Under the pieces are notes generated by a model that saw only the letters and a program-made list of their open reading frames with translations, ran no database searches and had not been told where the DNA came from. From positions 1 to 25,670 of the IMG/VR virus record IMGVR_UViG_3300031839_000090: a DNA stretch of 25,670 nucleotides. One strand, given 5' to 3'. Below, in pieces: positions 1-6,417 of the stretch; positions within the stretch are counted from its first letter, which is position 1; each line of letters starts with the position of its first letter. The stretch comes from a virus. Position numbers and translations under genes: made by a program.

Positions 1-1
1 G

Positions 2-682
2 CAGTTAGCTGCACAGGCACCAGAGATGCACAACATGCACGAGGTATATCGTGATATGTATGAATCTTTGGGTGTTACGGATGTTGATAGGATAATGAAG
101 GCGGTGCCGGACGACGAACCGCGGCCCTTGGACCCTGCGCAAGAGAATATCAACGCTTTGGACATGATGGAGTTACGGGCGTTTGCGGGTCAGGATCATC
201 AGTCGCATATTATGGCGCATTTAATTTTTGGCGCGACTCCGATGGTTGGTCAGATGCCGCAGGTTGCAGTTTCTTTACAGAAGCATGTTTTGGAGCATGT
301 TAAGATACAGGCTGAAGAGGCTGGTATGCAGCAGATGCAGCAAGCGCAGGGTGGTGACGAGGCTCAGATGGAGATGCAGTATCAGGCGGTTGTGGCACAG
401 TTGGTTGCGCAGGGTATGCAGCAGGTTAAGCAGTTGTCTGGACAAATATCTGGTCAGGGCCCTGATCCTCTGGTACAGCTTAAAGAGAAAGAGTTGGAGA
501 TTAAGGCGCAGTCAGAACAGTCGGACGCTCAGATGGATCAGGCAAGACTTCAGCTTGATGCTCAAAACCAGCAGATGCGTGGTCAGCAGTTCCAGCAACG
601 CCTTCAGAGCCAAGAACAGCAGACGGACAAGCGCATTCAGAGCGCGATGGACCGCGAGTTATTAAAGCAAAGGAGTCAGTAA
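2..682 (+). CDS. Portal protein, C-terminal part (5' truncated by window)
   Basis: The reading frame is already open at the window edge (QLAAQAPEMHNMHEV...), so the ATG at 26 is internal and the gene begins upstream. The visible 226 residues start with a helical stretch containing LDPAQENINALDMM and end in a long Gln/Met-rich, heptad-like helix (about residues 100-226) with motifs such as QMEMQYQAVVAQL and LKEKELEIKAQ. Long Gln-rich C-terminal helices of this kind are typical of portal (head-tail connector) proteins of podovirus-like phages, where they build the barrel inside the head. The position ahead of scaffold and coat genes agrees with a portal. The diagnostic N-terminal core is outside the window, so the call rests on the tail region and context. 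The stop overlaps the next start (TAATG). Confidence 0.7.
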   Translation, partial: QLAAQAPEMHNMHEVYRDMYESLGVTDVDRIMKAVPDDEPRPLDPAQENINALDMMELRAFAGQDHQSHIMAHLIFGATPMVGQMPQVAVSLQKHVLEHVKIQAEEAGMQQMQQAQGGDEAQMEMQYQAVVAQLVAQGMQQVKQLSGQISGQGPDPLVQLKEKELEIKAQSEQSDAQMDQARLQLDAQNQQMRGQQFQQRLQSQEQQTDKRIQSAMDRELLKQRSQ

Positions 683-876
683 TGGCTAAAGTAAAATTCC
701 AAGGGGCCCCTGCGGGTCCATCTCCGAAGGCGGTTCCTTACGCTGATATTAAGGATCAGGGCCGTATTCCGTATGGCAAGAGTGCGCCATTTAAGATACC
801 TACATCTACTGCGATTAAGACGGCCCGCGGCATGGGTGCCGCAAAGCGCGGCGGCAAGTACCACGCGTGTGTCTAA
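682..876 (+). CDS. Small basic conserved phage protein, 64 aa
   Basis: This protein is rich in Lys, Gly and Pro and ends in GMGAAKRGGKYHACV. The start ATG shares one base with the portal stop (TAATG), so translation is probably coupled. There is no membrane segment. The Gly/Lys-rich end with a double glycine resembles the ends of other small basic proteins in this window (8494-9837). The function is unknown. Its position directly after the portal suggests a small virion or assembly accessory protein, but nothing in the sequence proves that. Confidence 0.7.
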   Translation: MAKVKFQGAPAGPSPKAVPYADIKDQGRIPYGKSAPFKIPTSTAIKTARGMGAAKRGGKYHACV

Positions 877-888
877 TGGAGTTTTGAC

Positions 889-1464
889 ATGAGTAGATTT
901 CTCAACGGCCTGTCTAACTTTCAGATGAACAGTGGTGTTCGTGCGGATGGCCTGTCCGCGAACGATTTACAGCGTCAGTTGAACCGAATTGTTCCTCCTC
1001 AGCCTGTTCCTCAGCCGCTTCCTTTTGCGGGGCTTCCCGAACGCCGTGACTCGAACCTCTTTTTCCAACAGAATGATCCTGCTTTTTTACAGGAACAGGC
1101 TAAGTTACAGTCTGCGTTTGACGAGAGGTTTGACGAGATGCCTGCGGGGCCCGCGCTAACGGCCAAAGCGCCTCAACAGCAGTTTGCTGAGGGGTACGGG
1201 CCTCAAGTACAAATGGCGAGTCCTCAACAGCAGATGTTATCCCAAATGCAGAACCGAGGTTTTAGTTCGCCTCAACCACAACAACAAATACAGCCCGCGC
1301 CTCAACAGCAGATAGCTGGTGGATACGGGTTAACGGGCGCGTACCAAGGCGACCAGTTCTCTCGGGGTGTGATGTCTTTACCTCAAATACAGGATAATTT
1401 TTATTCTCCTCCCGCGGGTGGTTACACGGCACCGCCAATAACTTCACCGTACTCAATGTTCTAA
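889..1464 (+). CDS. Gln/Pro-rich low-complexity protein, 191 aa
   Basis: This hypothetical protein is dominated by Pro-Gln-Gln units (APQQQF, SPQQQM, QPQQQI, APQQQI), with two GGYG/EGYG spots and a C-terminus rich in Pro, Tyr and Thr. A GGAG Shine-Dalgarno sequence sits just upstream of the ATG. It is probably largely disordered. Comparable low-complexity proteins occur among the internal virion proteins later in this window, so a capsid-internal role is possible, but no domain can be recognised. It lies between the portal and the lysis block. Confidence 0.65.
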   Translation: MSRFLNGLSNFQMNSGVRADGLSANDLQRQLNRIVPPQPVPQPLPFAGLPERRDSNLFFQQNDPAFLQEQAKLQSAFDERFDEMPAGPALTAKAPQQQFAEGYGPQVQMASPQQQMLSQMQNRGFSSPQPQQQIQPAPQQQIAGGYGLTGAYQGDQFSRGVMSLPQIQDNFYSPPAGGYTAPPITSPYSMF

Positions 1465-1468
1465 TGCT

Positions 1469-1948
1469 ATGATTGATCCTGTAACGGCTTTTGCCGCAGC
1501 TAACGCCGCCTTTAAGGGTGTAAAGATGTTGGTTGGTGCTGGTCGTGAGATGCAGGACGTTAGTCAGCAGCTTGGAAAGTGGTACTGTGCGGTTGCGGAT
1601 ATTTCCAAGGCTGAGACGCAACGTAAAAATCCAACGTGGTTGGATAAAAAGACACAAGGTTCCGATAACATAGAGCAGCAAGCTATGGATATTGTGATCC
1701 GCAAGAAGACCCTTTTAGAAAAAGAGAAAGAGATTAAGTTTATGCTGGACTACAGGTTTGGCTTGGGCACTTACGACGAGATGTTGGGTATGCGGCGCAA
1801 GATACGCGCAGAGCGGGAGGAGACGGTGTATCGTGCTATGGAAGCCAAGCGCCAGATACAGAACAATATGGCTATTGCGGCGCTAAGTCTTGGTATAATC
1901 AGCGTTTTGGGTGGTGGTATGTATTTAATAGTGTTGGCTACCCAATAA
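1469..1948 (+). CDS. Helical protein with C-terminal membrane anchor, 159 aa
   Basis: The N-terminal 25 residues are Ala-rich (DPVTAFAAANAAFKGVKML). Residues about 70-130 are strongly charged and helical (KKTLLEKEKEIKF, MRRKIRAEREETVYRAMEAKRQI), predicting a coiled coil. A single hydrophobic segment, AIAALSLGIISVLGGGMYLIVL, ends the protein. This is a tail-anchored membrane topology. The start lies 4 nt after the previous stop, with no clear Shine-Dalgarno sequence, and the stop overlaps the next start. The location at the head of the lysis block makes a lysis-accessory role possible, but an internal virion membrane protein is equally possible. The family was not recognised. Confidence 0.65.
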   Translation: MIDPVTAFAAANAAFKGVKMLVGAGREMQDVSQQLGKWYCAVADISKAETQRKNPTWLDKKTQGSDNIEQQAMDIVIRKKTLLEKEKEIKFMLDYRFGLGTYDEMLGMRRKIRAEREETVYRAMEAKRQIQNNMAIAALSLGIISVLGGGMYLIVLATQ

Positions 1949-2154
1949 TGGAGTCTTGGACGTTATATGTTGTTATCTTTTTTATAAGTGGTGAGACAAT
2001 TATGTTGGAGAACAATGAAAAGTTTTCTACGAGGCAGGCTTGTTATCAAGCAGGTTTGACGAAAGCTGTTTACCTTTTAGAGCAAACAGTAGCTATAATA
2101 GGCGTTCCTGCTAGGGGTAGTTTTTCTTGTCAGAAAGTTGGTTTAGATGTTTAA
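1948..2154 (+). CDS. Small two-Cys protein with hydrophobic N-terminus, 68 aa
   Basis: The N-terminus (MESWTLYVVIFFISGE) is hydrophobic and could be a signal/anchor segment or an edge beta strand. It is followed by FSTRQAC and a C-terminal SFSCQK, giving two cysteines. The protein aligns without gaps over its first 30 residues with the 70-aa protein at 3520-3732 (shared G-E, F-S-x4-C and a late Cys). The start overlaps the upstream stop (TAATG), and the 3' end overlaps the next gene by 8 nt. The two cysteines may form a periplasmic disulfide (inference). Function is unknown. The lysis-block context suggests an envelope role. Confidence 0.6.
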   Translation: MESWTLYVVIFFISGETIMLENNEKFSTRQACYQAGLTKAVYLLEQTVAIIGVPARGSFSCQKVGLDV

Positions 2155-2413
2155 AGTTTTTTTGATAGCTTCTACGCTTGCGGGAGTAGCCAACCCCACT
2201 CATGTTCAGTGTCACTTATGGAAACGTTTTACGGACGGAAACGGTCAAAAGGTTTGTGTTTACAGGTTTACAGCGGGGTATGGTGGTTTGGGGTATCATT
2301 ACCCTACGAAGAGTTTTTCCGAGTGTCCGAAGGTTTTTAGTTGTCTTTATGAGAAGAAAGACAAGCGACCTAGCTTGTCTGAAATATTAGATGGCCTGAA
2401 AGGAGGGTTTTAA
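2147..2413 (+). CDS. Small secreted-type Cys-rich protein, 88 aa
   Basis: The N-terminus MFKVFLIASTLAGVANPTH has a Lys, a hydrophobic core and a possible AxA-like cleavage region near residue 15, as in a signal peptide. Four cysteines follow (positions 22, 37, 60, 66), with aromatic/Gly-rich sequence YGGLGYHYP between the pairs. It starts 8 nt inside the previous gene and its stop overlaps the next start. An alternative frame at 2202-2390 is a shadow. An exported disulfide-bonded protein in a lysis cassette could be a spanin-like or envelope-modifying factor, but there is no lipobox and no recognisable family. Confidence 0.55.
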   Translation: MFKVFLIASTLAGVANPTHVQCHLWKRFTDGNGQKVCVYRFTAGYGGLGYHYPTKSFSECPKVFSCLYEKKDKRPSLSEILDGLKGGF

Positions 2414-2613
2414 TGTCTATGGAGAAGTTTTTGGCATGGAGGATCATGCCTAGATTTATGATGTTGGTAATGACGGTTATGTATATCAGGGTGATTGAGT
2501 GGTTTATGTCTTTGCCGCAGGATGTTGTTAGTACGCAAGCTACTGCGCTTACTGCAACCGTAACGGGTGCTATGACAGGTGCCTTCGCCGTATGGTTAGG
2601 ATCAGAGAAATGA
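2413..2613 (+). CDS. Small membrane protein, holin candidate, 66 aa
   Basis: Two hydrophobic segments are visible: residues about 12-32 (RFMMLVMTVMYIRVIEWFM) and about 40-63 (ATALTATVTGAMTGAFAVWLG), ending in SEK. Size and two-TM layout fit a small holin. The gene stop overlaps the ATG of the 3-TM holin gene (ATGA at 2610-2613), so the two membrane proteins are translationally coupled, and the endolysin follows. A preceding AGGAGGG provides a strong Shine-Dalgarno sequence. It may be the pore-forming holin, or a partner or antiholin of the next protein. Which of the two triggers lysis cannot be told from sequence. Confidence 0.6.
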   Translation: MSMEKFLAWRIMPRFMMLVMTVMYIRVIEWFMSLPQDVVSTQATALTATVTGAMTGAFAVWLGSEK

Positions 2614-3065
2614 TGGCATTATTAGGGAGTTTGCTGGGCTTCGGTAGTTCTTTTCTGCCCGAGGTACTTAGCTATTTTAAAGCTAACCAACAACAAAAGC
2701 ATCGTATGGAGATGATGCAGTTAGAGACGGAGCTTGCTCAAAAGCGTTCTGAGATGAAGCTGGTTGAGTTAGATAAGCAGGCAGATATTGCGGAAACAAA
2801 GGGGTTGTATGAGCATGATCGATCTATCGACGCTGGCGGATTTATCAACGGTCTTCGGGGTTCTGTGCGTCCTGTCATTACTTATGCCTTTTTCGGACTG
2901 TTCGTAGCTACAAAAGTAGTTATCATGGTTAAAGTAGGGCAGTCTGGCGGAGAATGGACGGAAGCTGTTGAACTTATGTGGGACCCAGAAACAGCCGGAC
3001 TTATGAGCGCAGTTTTAGCATTCTGGTTTGGAAATAGAGCAATCTCTAAATATGCGGGGAAGTAG
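2610..3065 (+). CDS. 3-TM holin, gene-transfer-agent type
   Basis: The 151-aa protein starts MMALLGSLLGFGSSFLPEVL, has a charged helical stretch (residues about 35-75, HRMEMMQLETELAQKRSEMK), then GLRGSVRPVITYAFFGLFVATKV and a final segment TAGLMSAVLAFWFGNRAI. This layout, including the G-x-x-R-P helix start, matches the GTA_holin_3TM family as I know it, which releases alphaproteobacterial gene transfer agents and related phages by permeabilising the inner membrane. I prefer the ATG at 2610, which makes an ATGA overlap with the previous stop. An in-frame ATG at 2592 would add six residues, and ATG 2613 is also possible. The endolysin gene begins 2 nt after its stop. Confidence 0.8.
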   Translation: MMALLGSLLGFGSSFLPEVLSYFKANQQQKHRMEMMQLETELAQKRSEMKLVELDKQADIAETKGLYEHDRSIDAGGFINGLRGSVRPVITYAFFGLFVATKVVIMVKVGQSGGEWTEAVELMWDPETAGLMSAVLAFWFGNRAISKYAGK

Positions 3066-3067
3066 TT

Positions 3068-3520
3068 ATGGGATACAAGTTAGGAAAGCGAAGCCTGTCA
3101 AGGCTAGAAGGTGTCAACGACGATCTGGTAACGGTCGTGAAATACGCTATCGGCGTGACGAAGCAGGACTTCTCAGTCATCTGCGGGTTGAGAACAATAG
3201 AAGAACAACGCGCATTGGTTGCAAAAGGGGCTTCGCAAACCATGAAATCAAAACACATTGACGGCAACGCCGTTGATTTGATGGCTTATTGTGATGGTGG
3301 GCGTTGGGAGTTAAATCTATATGACGAGATTGCGGACGCCATGAAGGAAGGTGCCGAGGCTGCGGGCGTAAAGCTCCGTTGGGGCGCGGCGTGGACGATA
3401 GATGATCTTGGTGCGTGGGACGGAACGGCAGAGAATGCAATGAACAGCTACATTGACATTCGAAGATCACAGGGCCGCAGACCGTTTATTGACGCCCCAC
3501 ACTTTGAAGTTGTGTTTTAA
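3068..3520 (+). CDS. Endolysin, M15-type L-alanyl-D-glutamate peptidase
   Basis: This 150-aa single-domain protein of the T5-endolysin / VanY-like M15 peptidase type cleaves peptidoglycan stem peptides. Visible motifs are SGLRT-like CGLRTIEEQ at residues 39-47, the zinc motif SKHIDGNAVDL with His63 and Asp70 (S-x-H-x(6)-D), and DAPHFEV near the C-terminus with Asp142 and His145. The His-x6-Asp spacing and Asp-x2-His pair match the zinc ligands and catalytic acid of T5 endolysin. There is no signal peptide, so it should need the adjacent holin to reach the cell wall. A GGGGAAG Shine-Dalgarno sequence precedes the ATG. Its length is usual for the family and no key residue is missing. Confidence 0.92.
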   Translation: MGYKLGKRSLSRLEGVNDDLVTVVKYAIGVTKQDFSVICGLRTIEEQRALVAKGASQTMKSKHIDGNAVDLMAYCDGGRWELNLYDEIADAMKEGAEAAGVKLRWGAAWTIDDLGAWDGTAENAMNSYIDIRRSQGRRPFIDAPHFEVVF

Positions 3521-3732
3521 TGTACGCGTTCGTCCTCATGCTGTATCTCGGCTACGGGGGCGAACGTAAGTTAGTTGTGGATGATCTGTATTTTTCCCAG
3601 TTAAACGTTTGCAACAGGGTAGCCGAGGCTCTTGTAGAGCGTTACAGCACTCACGGTATAGCTACTGCGGACAGAGCGGTTGCATACTGCTTGCCGATAA
3701 AAATTACGGACGACTCGTTGCACGTTTACTAA
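3520..3732 (+). CDS. Small two-Cys protein, paralogue of the 1948-2154 product, 70 aa
   Basis: The N-terminus is hydrophobic (MYAFVLMLYLGYGGE), followed by a short acidic stretch, FSQLNVC, a helix and a C-terminal AVAYCLP. Aligned with the 68-aa product at 1948-2154, the Gly-Glu pair, Phe-Ser pair and first Cys fall at identical spacing (GE to F 10 residues, F to C 6 residues), and a Cys recurs near the end in both. The start ATG overlaps the endolysin stop (TAATG). The protein probably acts at or outside the inner membrane if the N-terminus is exported. Function is unknown. Confidence 0.6.
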   Translation: MYAFVLMLYLGYGGERKLVVDDLYFSQLNVCNRVAEALVERYSTHGIATADRAVAYCLPIKITDDSLHVY

Positions 3733-3744
3733 AAAACAAGTAGG

Positions 3745-3770
3745 TTTCCCATATAAGATTAAATGGGAGA
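3745..3770 (+). promoter_or_regulatory. Hairpin over the ribosome binding site of the next gene
   Basis: TTTCCCAT at 3745-3752 can pair with ATGGGAGA at 3763-3770 (8 pairs including one G-U), leaving a 10-nt loop. The GGGAGA on the 3' arm is the best Shine-Dalgarno sequence for the ATG at 3779, so folding would hide it. No U-tract follows, so this is not a terminator. It sits in one of the few real gaps in the window, between the lysis and capsid blocks. Confidence 0.35.
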
Positions 3771-3778
3771 ATCTGGGA

Positions 3779-3976
3779 ATGGATGAGATACGCGTTGCAG
3801 AAGCTGTTTTTCGCGTTATAAGGGAAAGAAGACAGGGCGTTGTCGATCTAATGCAGTACGGCAACGTTAAATCACTAGAGCAATATCGTGAGCTTATGGG
3901 CAACTTAGAGGCCCTAAATCATGTGGAACAGGAACTCAAGGGCCTGCTAGATAAACAGGAGCGTAGTGTTGACTAA
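3779..3976 (+). CDS. Small helical conserved protein, 65 aa
   Basis: The protein is all-helical and charged (MDEIRVAEAVFRVIRERR..., SLEQYRELMGNLEALNHVEQELKGLL), with heptad-like leucines in the second half that predict a short coiled coil. There are no membrane segments or cysteines. The start is the first ATG after the hairpin at 3745-3770. Its 3' end overlaps the GroES-like gene by 11 nt and carries that gene's AGGAG site. It is a candidate assembly or scaffolding accessory because of its place at the head of the capsid block. Function not recognised. Confidence 0.65.
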   Translation: MDEIRVAEAVFRVIRERRQGVVDLMQYGNVKSLEQYRELMGNLEALNHVEQELKGLLDKQERSVD

Positions 3977-4421
3977 AGCACATGCAATAGACTTAGCCGC
4001 TGCCAAAAAGGGCGTGGCGAACTTAGAAGATGCTTATAAAGAGAAAGTAGAGACAACTTTAGACCCTTCAGCGTTGGGTCAATCTCTTTTAGAAAAAATG
4101 CCTAGTCCTACGGGATGGCGTCTGTTGATTCTCCCATACAAGGGGAAGGGTCAGACAGAAGGCGGCATATATCTACCGGATAAAGTAGTTGAGGAACAAT
4201 CTGTGTCTACGCAGGTTGGGTATGTCTTGAAGGTCGGGGAACTGGCGTATCAGGACGGGGACAAGTTTCCAGATGGTCCGTGGTGCGCGAAGGGTGATTG
4301 GGTAATGTTTGCTCGTTACGCTGGTTCGCGGTTTAAGATCGACGGTGGCGAGGTCCGTATTCTTAATGATGACGAGGTTTTGGCTAAAATCTCTAATCCT
4401 GAAGATATTTTGCATTTCTAG
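3966..4421 (+). CDS. GroES-like co-chaperonin (Cpn10 fold)
   Basis: Residues about 46-150 read as a Cpn10 domain: PTGWRLLILPYKG (first strand), a mobile-loop-like TEGGIYLPD with the hydrophobic tripeptide Ile68-Tyr69-Leu70 equivalent to the GroEL-binding loop, VGYVLKVG, GDWVMFARYAG, FKIDGGEVRILNDDEVLAKI. These follow GroES order closely. An extra N-terminal region of about 45 residues is not part of normal GroES (about 97 aa). The start is GTG at 3966 or TTG at 3969. AGGAG at 3957-3961 is better spaced for the TTG. By analogy with T4 gp31, the protein probably replaces host GroES on host GroEL to fold phage proteins, most likely the coat protein encoded downstream. No GroEL gene is present here. 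Confidence 0.88.
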   Translation: MLTKAHAIDLAAAKKGVANLEDAYKEKVETTLDPSALGQSLLEKMPSPTGWRLLILPYKGKGQTEGGIYLPDKVVEEQSVSTQVGYVLKVGELAYQDGDKFPDGPWCAKGDWVMFARYAGSRFKIDGGEVRILNDDEVLAKISNPEDILHF

Positions 4422-4430
4422 GAGAAAAAG

Positions 4431-5273
4431 ATGGCAGAAAATGATCAAATTGAATTAGAACTGGAGGGTTCTGAAGCGACGGAGGTTCAGGTTGAGGCTC
4501 CTCCCTCTGATGGGGGAGAGGATCAGTTTGAACAAGCGGAAAACGCTACTCAATCTCGCATAAATCGCCTTACGAAGAAGATGCGTGAGGCGGAGCGGCG
4601 TGAAAACGAGGCTTTAAACTACGCAAAACAGGTTCAGGCGGAAGCTAATTCGTTAAAACAGCGCATGTCTAGTTTGGATAACAGCTACGTTAACGAGTAT
4701 TCAACGCGTGTGGAGACACAGCTTGCTCAAACTGAAAAAGAGATGGCTCGGGCTATGGAGCTTGGTGATACGCAAGCGGCGGTAGAGGCTCAACGCAAGT
4801 TAACGTCGCTATCTATAGAGAACGACAGGGCTTCGCAGGCTAAAATGCAACAGGAGCGCCAGCGGCAAACCGCGGCTCAACCGCAACAGCAGCAGGTGCA
4901 GCAACAGCCTCAACAGCAGCAGGTTAGACGCCCCGACCGTAAAGCCGAAGAATGGGCGGAACAAAACGAATGGTTTGGTCAAGACGAGGCCATGACTTTT
5001 GCTGCTTTTGGTATTCATAAAAAGCTGGTTGAAGACGAAGGGTTTGACCCGCAGAGCGATGACTACTATAGTGAACTAGATCAGCGCATTTCGGATAAGT
5101 TTAGAGTGCCTGCAAACACTACCAGTAGACGGCCCGCACAGACGGTTGCTGGAGTTTCAAGAAGTACCTCTGGGCGCAGTGGAAAGAAGGTTAGACTCAC
5201 CCCTAGCCAAGTCGCAATAGCGAAAAAATTGGGTGTGCCACTAAGTGAATACGCGAAATACGTGAAGGATTAA
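4431..5273 (+). CDS. Capsid scaffolding protein
   Basis: This 280-aa protein has an acidic N-terminus (ELELEGSEATEVQVEAPP), long charged helices at about 40-140 (INRLTKKMREAERRENEAL, EKEMARAMELGD), a Gln-rich linker at about 143-165, and a basic C-terminal end, KKVRLTPSQVAIAKKLGVPLSEYAKYVKD. An acidic, coiled-coil body with a small basic C-terminal helical unit is the layout of podovirus scaffolds such as P22 gp8, whose C-terminus binds coat protein. The position two genes before the coat protein fits. GGAG lies just before the ATG. The scaffold would act as an internal core of the procapsid and leave before or during packaging. Confidence 0.8.
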   Translation: MAENDQIELELEGSEATEVQVEAPPSDGGEDQFEQAENATQSRINRLTKKMREAERRENEALNYAKQVQAEANSLKQRMSSLDNSYVNEYSTRVETQLAQTEKEMARAMELGDTQAAVEAQRKLTSLSIENDRASQAKMQQERQRQTAAQPQQQQVQQQPQQQQVRRPDRKAEEWAEQNEWFGQDEAMTFAAFGIHKKLVEDEGFDPQSDDYYSELDQRISDKFRVPANTTSRRPAQTVAGVSRSTSGRSGKKVRLTPSQVAIAKKLGVPLSEYAKYVKD

Positions 5274-5277
5274 GGCT

Positions 5278-5736
5278 ATGACAGACAGAACTCCTCGCGC
5301 TAACAAAACTAGGGAAAAAACGGTTGCGCGTAAGCCGTGGGCTCCCCCGTCTATGCTAGACGCACCACCTGCACCGGATGGATATAAGCATCGTTGGATT
5401 CGTTCCGAAACTCGGGGCTTTGACGATACTAAAAACATTAGCGCGAAGATGCGCGAAGGTTGGGAACTTGTTCGTAAGGACGAATACCCTGACTTTGAAT
5501 CTCCGGTAGTTGAATCAGGTAAATACGAAGGTGTATTTGGAATTGGCGGTTTGATGCTGGCTCGTATTCCAGAAGAAACAGTTGCGGAAAGAACAGCTTA
5601 TTTCTCTAATAGAAATAGGGATCAGATGGAAGCAGTTGATTCGGACATGATGCGAGAGAATGCACACTCAACCATGACGATCAATAAACCAGATCGTCAG
5701 TCTCGTGTAACCTTTGGTGGACCTAGAAAGAACTAG
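5278..5736 (+). CDS. Conserved structural-block protein, 152 aa
   Basis: This soluble protein has a basic N-terminus (TPRANKTREKTVARKPW), a Pro-rich stretch (APPSMLDAPPAPDGY), then a folded part with HRWIRSETRGFDDTKNI, EGWELVRKDEYPDF and FGIGGLMLARIPEETVAERTAYF. AAGG precedes the ATG, 4 nt after the scaffold stop. Proteins of this look are found beside scaffold and coat genes in marine phages, as far as I recall, and are called hypothetical or virion proteins. It could be a capsid or assembly protein. No catalytic motif is visible. Confidence 0.65.
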   Translation: MTDRTPRANKTREKTVARKPWAPPSMLDAPPAPDGYKHRWIRSETRGFDDTKNISAKMREGWELVRKDEYPDFESPVVESGKYEGVFGIGGLMLARIPEETVAERTAYFSNRNRDQMEAVDSDMMRENAHSTMTINKPDRQSRVTFGGPRKN

Positions 5737-5757
5737 CTCCTCCTTTACTGGAGAAAG
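5737..5757 (+). promoter_or_regulatory. Pyrimidine tract facing the Shine-Dalgarno sequence
   Basis: CTCCTCCTTT at 5737-5746 is complementary to purine-rich Shine-Dalgarno sequences. CTCC at 5740-5743 can pair with the GGAG at 5750-5753 that serves the ATG at 5761, with a 6-nt loop. Only four base pairs form, so an effect on translation is speculative. Confidence 0.2.
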
Positions 5758-5760
5758 ATA

Positions 5761-6405
5761 ATGGCGAATACAGAAACGTCTTATGGTCTTCGTCCGATAA
5801 GCAGACAGGGTTCTTCTGTTTCTTCTACGGGCATGACCGAGTATCGTATCGCGTCTGACAACTCTAATCCTATTTTTCAAGGCATGGCGGTTATTCCGTT
5901 GGCTGCGGGCGTCATTGACGATCTGCAAGCTGCGGCAGGCGGCAACGTTGCGATTTGTGGGGTTTTTGGCGGATGTGAATACGTCTCAAGCACTACAGGA
6001 AAACCAGTGTTTTCTAACTTTTGGCCCGGATCAGGCGCGGACAGCGACTTTCCGGTCAAAGCCTTCTTGTACGACGATCCCAATCAGTTGTTTCGGATTG
6101 CAACATCTAATGTTGTGGCTGCGGCAAACACTGAAGCAGAGATTCGTGCCGCGGTTTTTGCAAACATTGCGTTTGCAACAGGTAACAGCGGTTCGACTAC
6201 TACTGGGTTGTCTTCAGCCACGGCTGACTTGAACACAATCGCAACCACCAACACTTTGGCTCTCAGAATTATGGGTATCTTAGACGATCCTGCTAATAAT
6301 GACTTCACAAGTGCGGGTATCCCTCTCATTGTTCGTATAAACAACCACTTCAATGCGCCTACAGGCTCTATTGCAGCGGCTACTGTTTCTACGACAGGCG
6401 TATAA
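5761..6405 (+). CDS. Probable capsid decoration / structural protein, 214 aa
   Basis: The protein begins ANTETSYGLRPISRQGSSVSS and is rich in Ala, Gly, Ser, Thr and Asn, with short hydrophobic strands (MAVIPLAAGVIDDL, GGNVAICGVFGGCEYV, PVKAFLYDDP, LALRIMGILDDP, IPLIVRINNH). This is a beta-type virion protein composition. It lies immediately before the major capsid gene, with a good Shine-Dalgarno sequence on each side, which suggests a head decoration or stabilising protein made with the coat. There is no signal peptide. The exact family is not certain. Confidence 0.65.
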   Translation: MANTETSYGLRPISRQGSSVSSTGMTEYRIASDNSNPIFQGMAVIPLAAGVIDDLQAAAGGNVAICGVFGGCEYVSSTTGKPVFSNFWPGSGADSDFPVKAFLYDDPNQLFRIATSNVVAAANTEAEIRAAVFANIAFATGNSGSTTTGLSSATADLNTIATTNTLALRIMGILDDPANNDFTSAGIPLIVRINNHFNAPTGSIAAATVSTTGV

Positions 6406-6417
6406 GGAGCTTAAATT

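Noticed and set aside
228-665. 145-aa frame inside the portal gene
   Set aside because: It is a frame-shifted shadow of the Gln-rich portal tail, rich in Arg/Leu/Ser as expected from out-of-frame reading, with no ribosome binding site.
2202-2390. 62-aa frame overlapping the 4-Cys protein
   Set aside because: It lies inside the 2147-2413 gene in another frame, without a ribosome binding site. The other frame has a signal-like start and overlaps both neighbours in the style of the operon.
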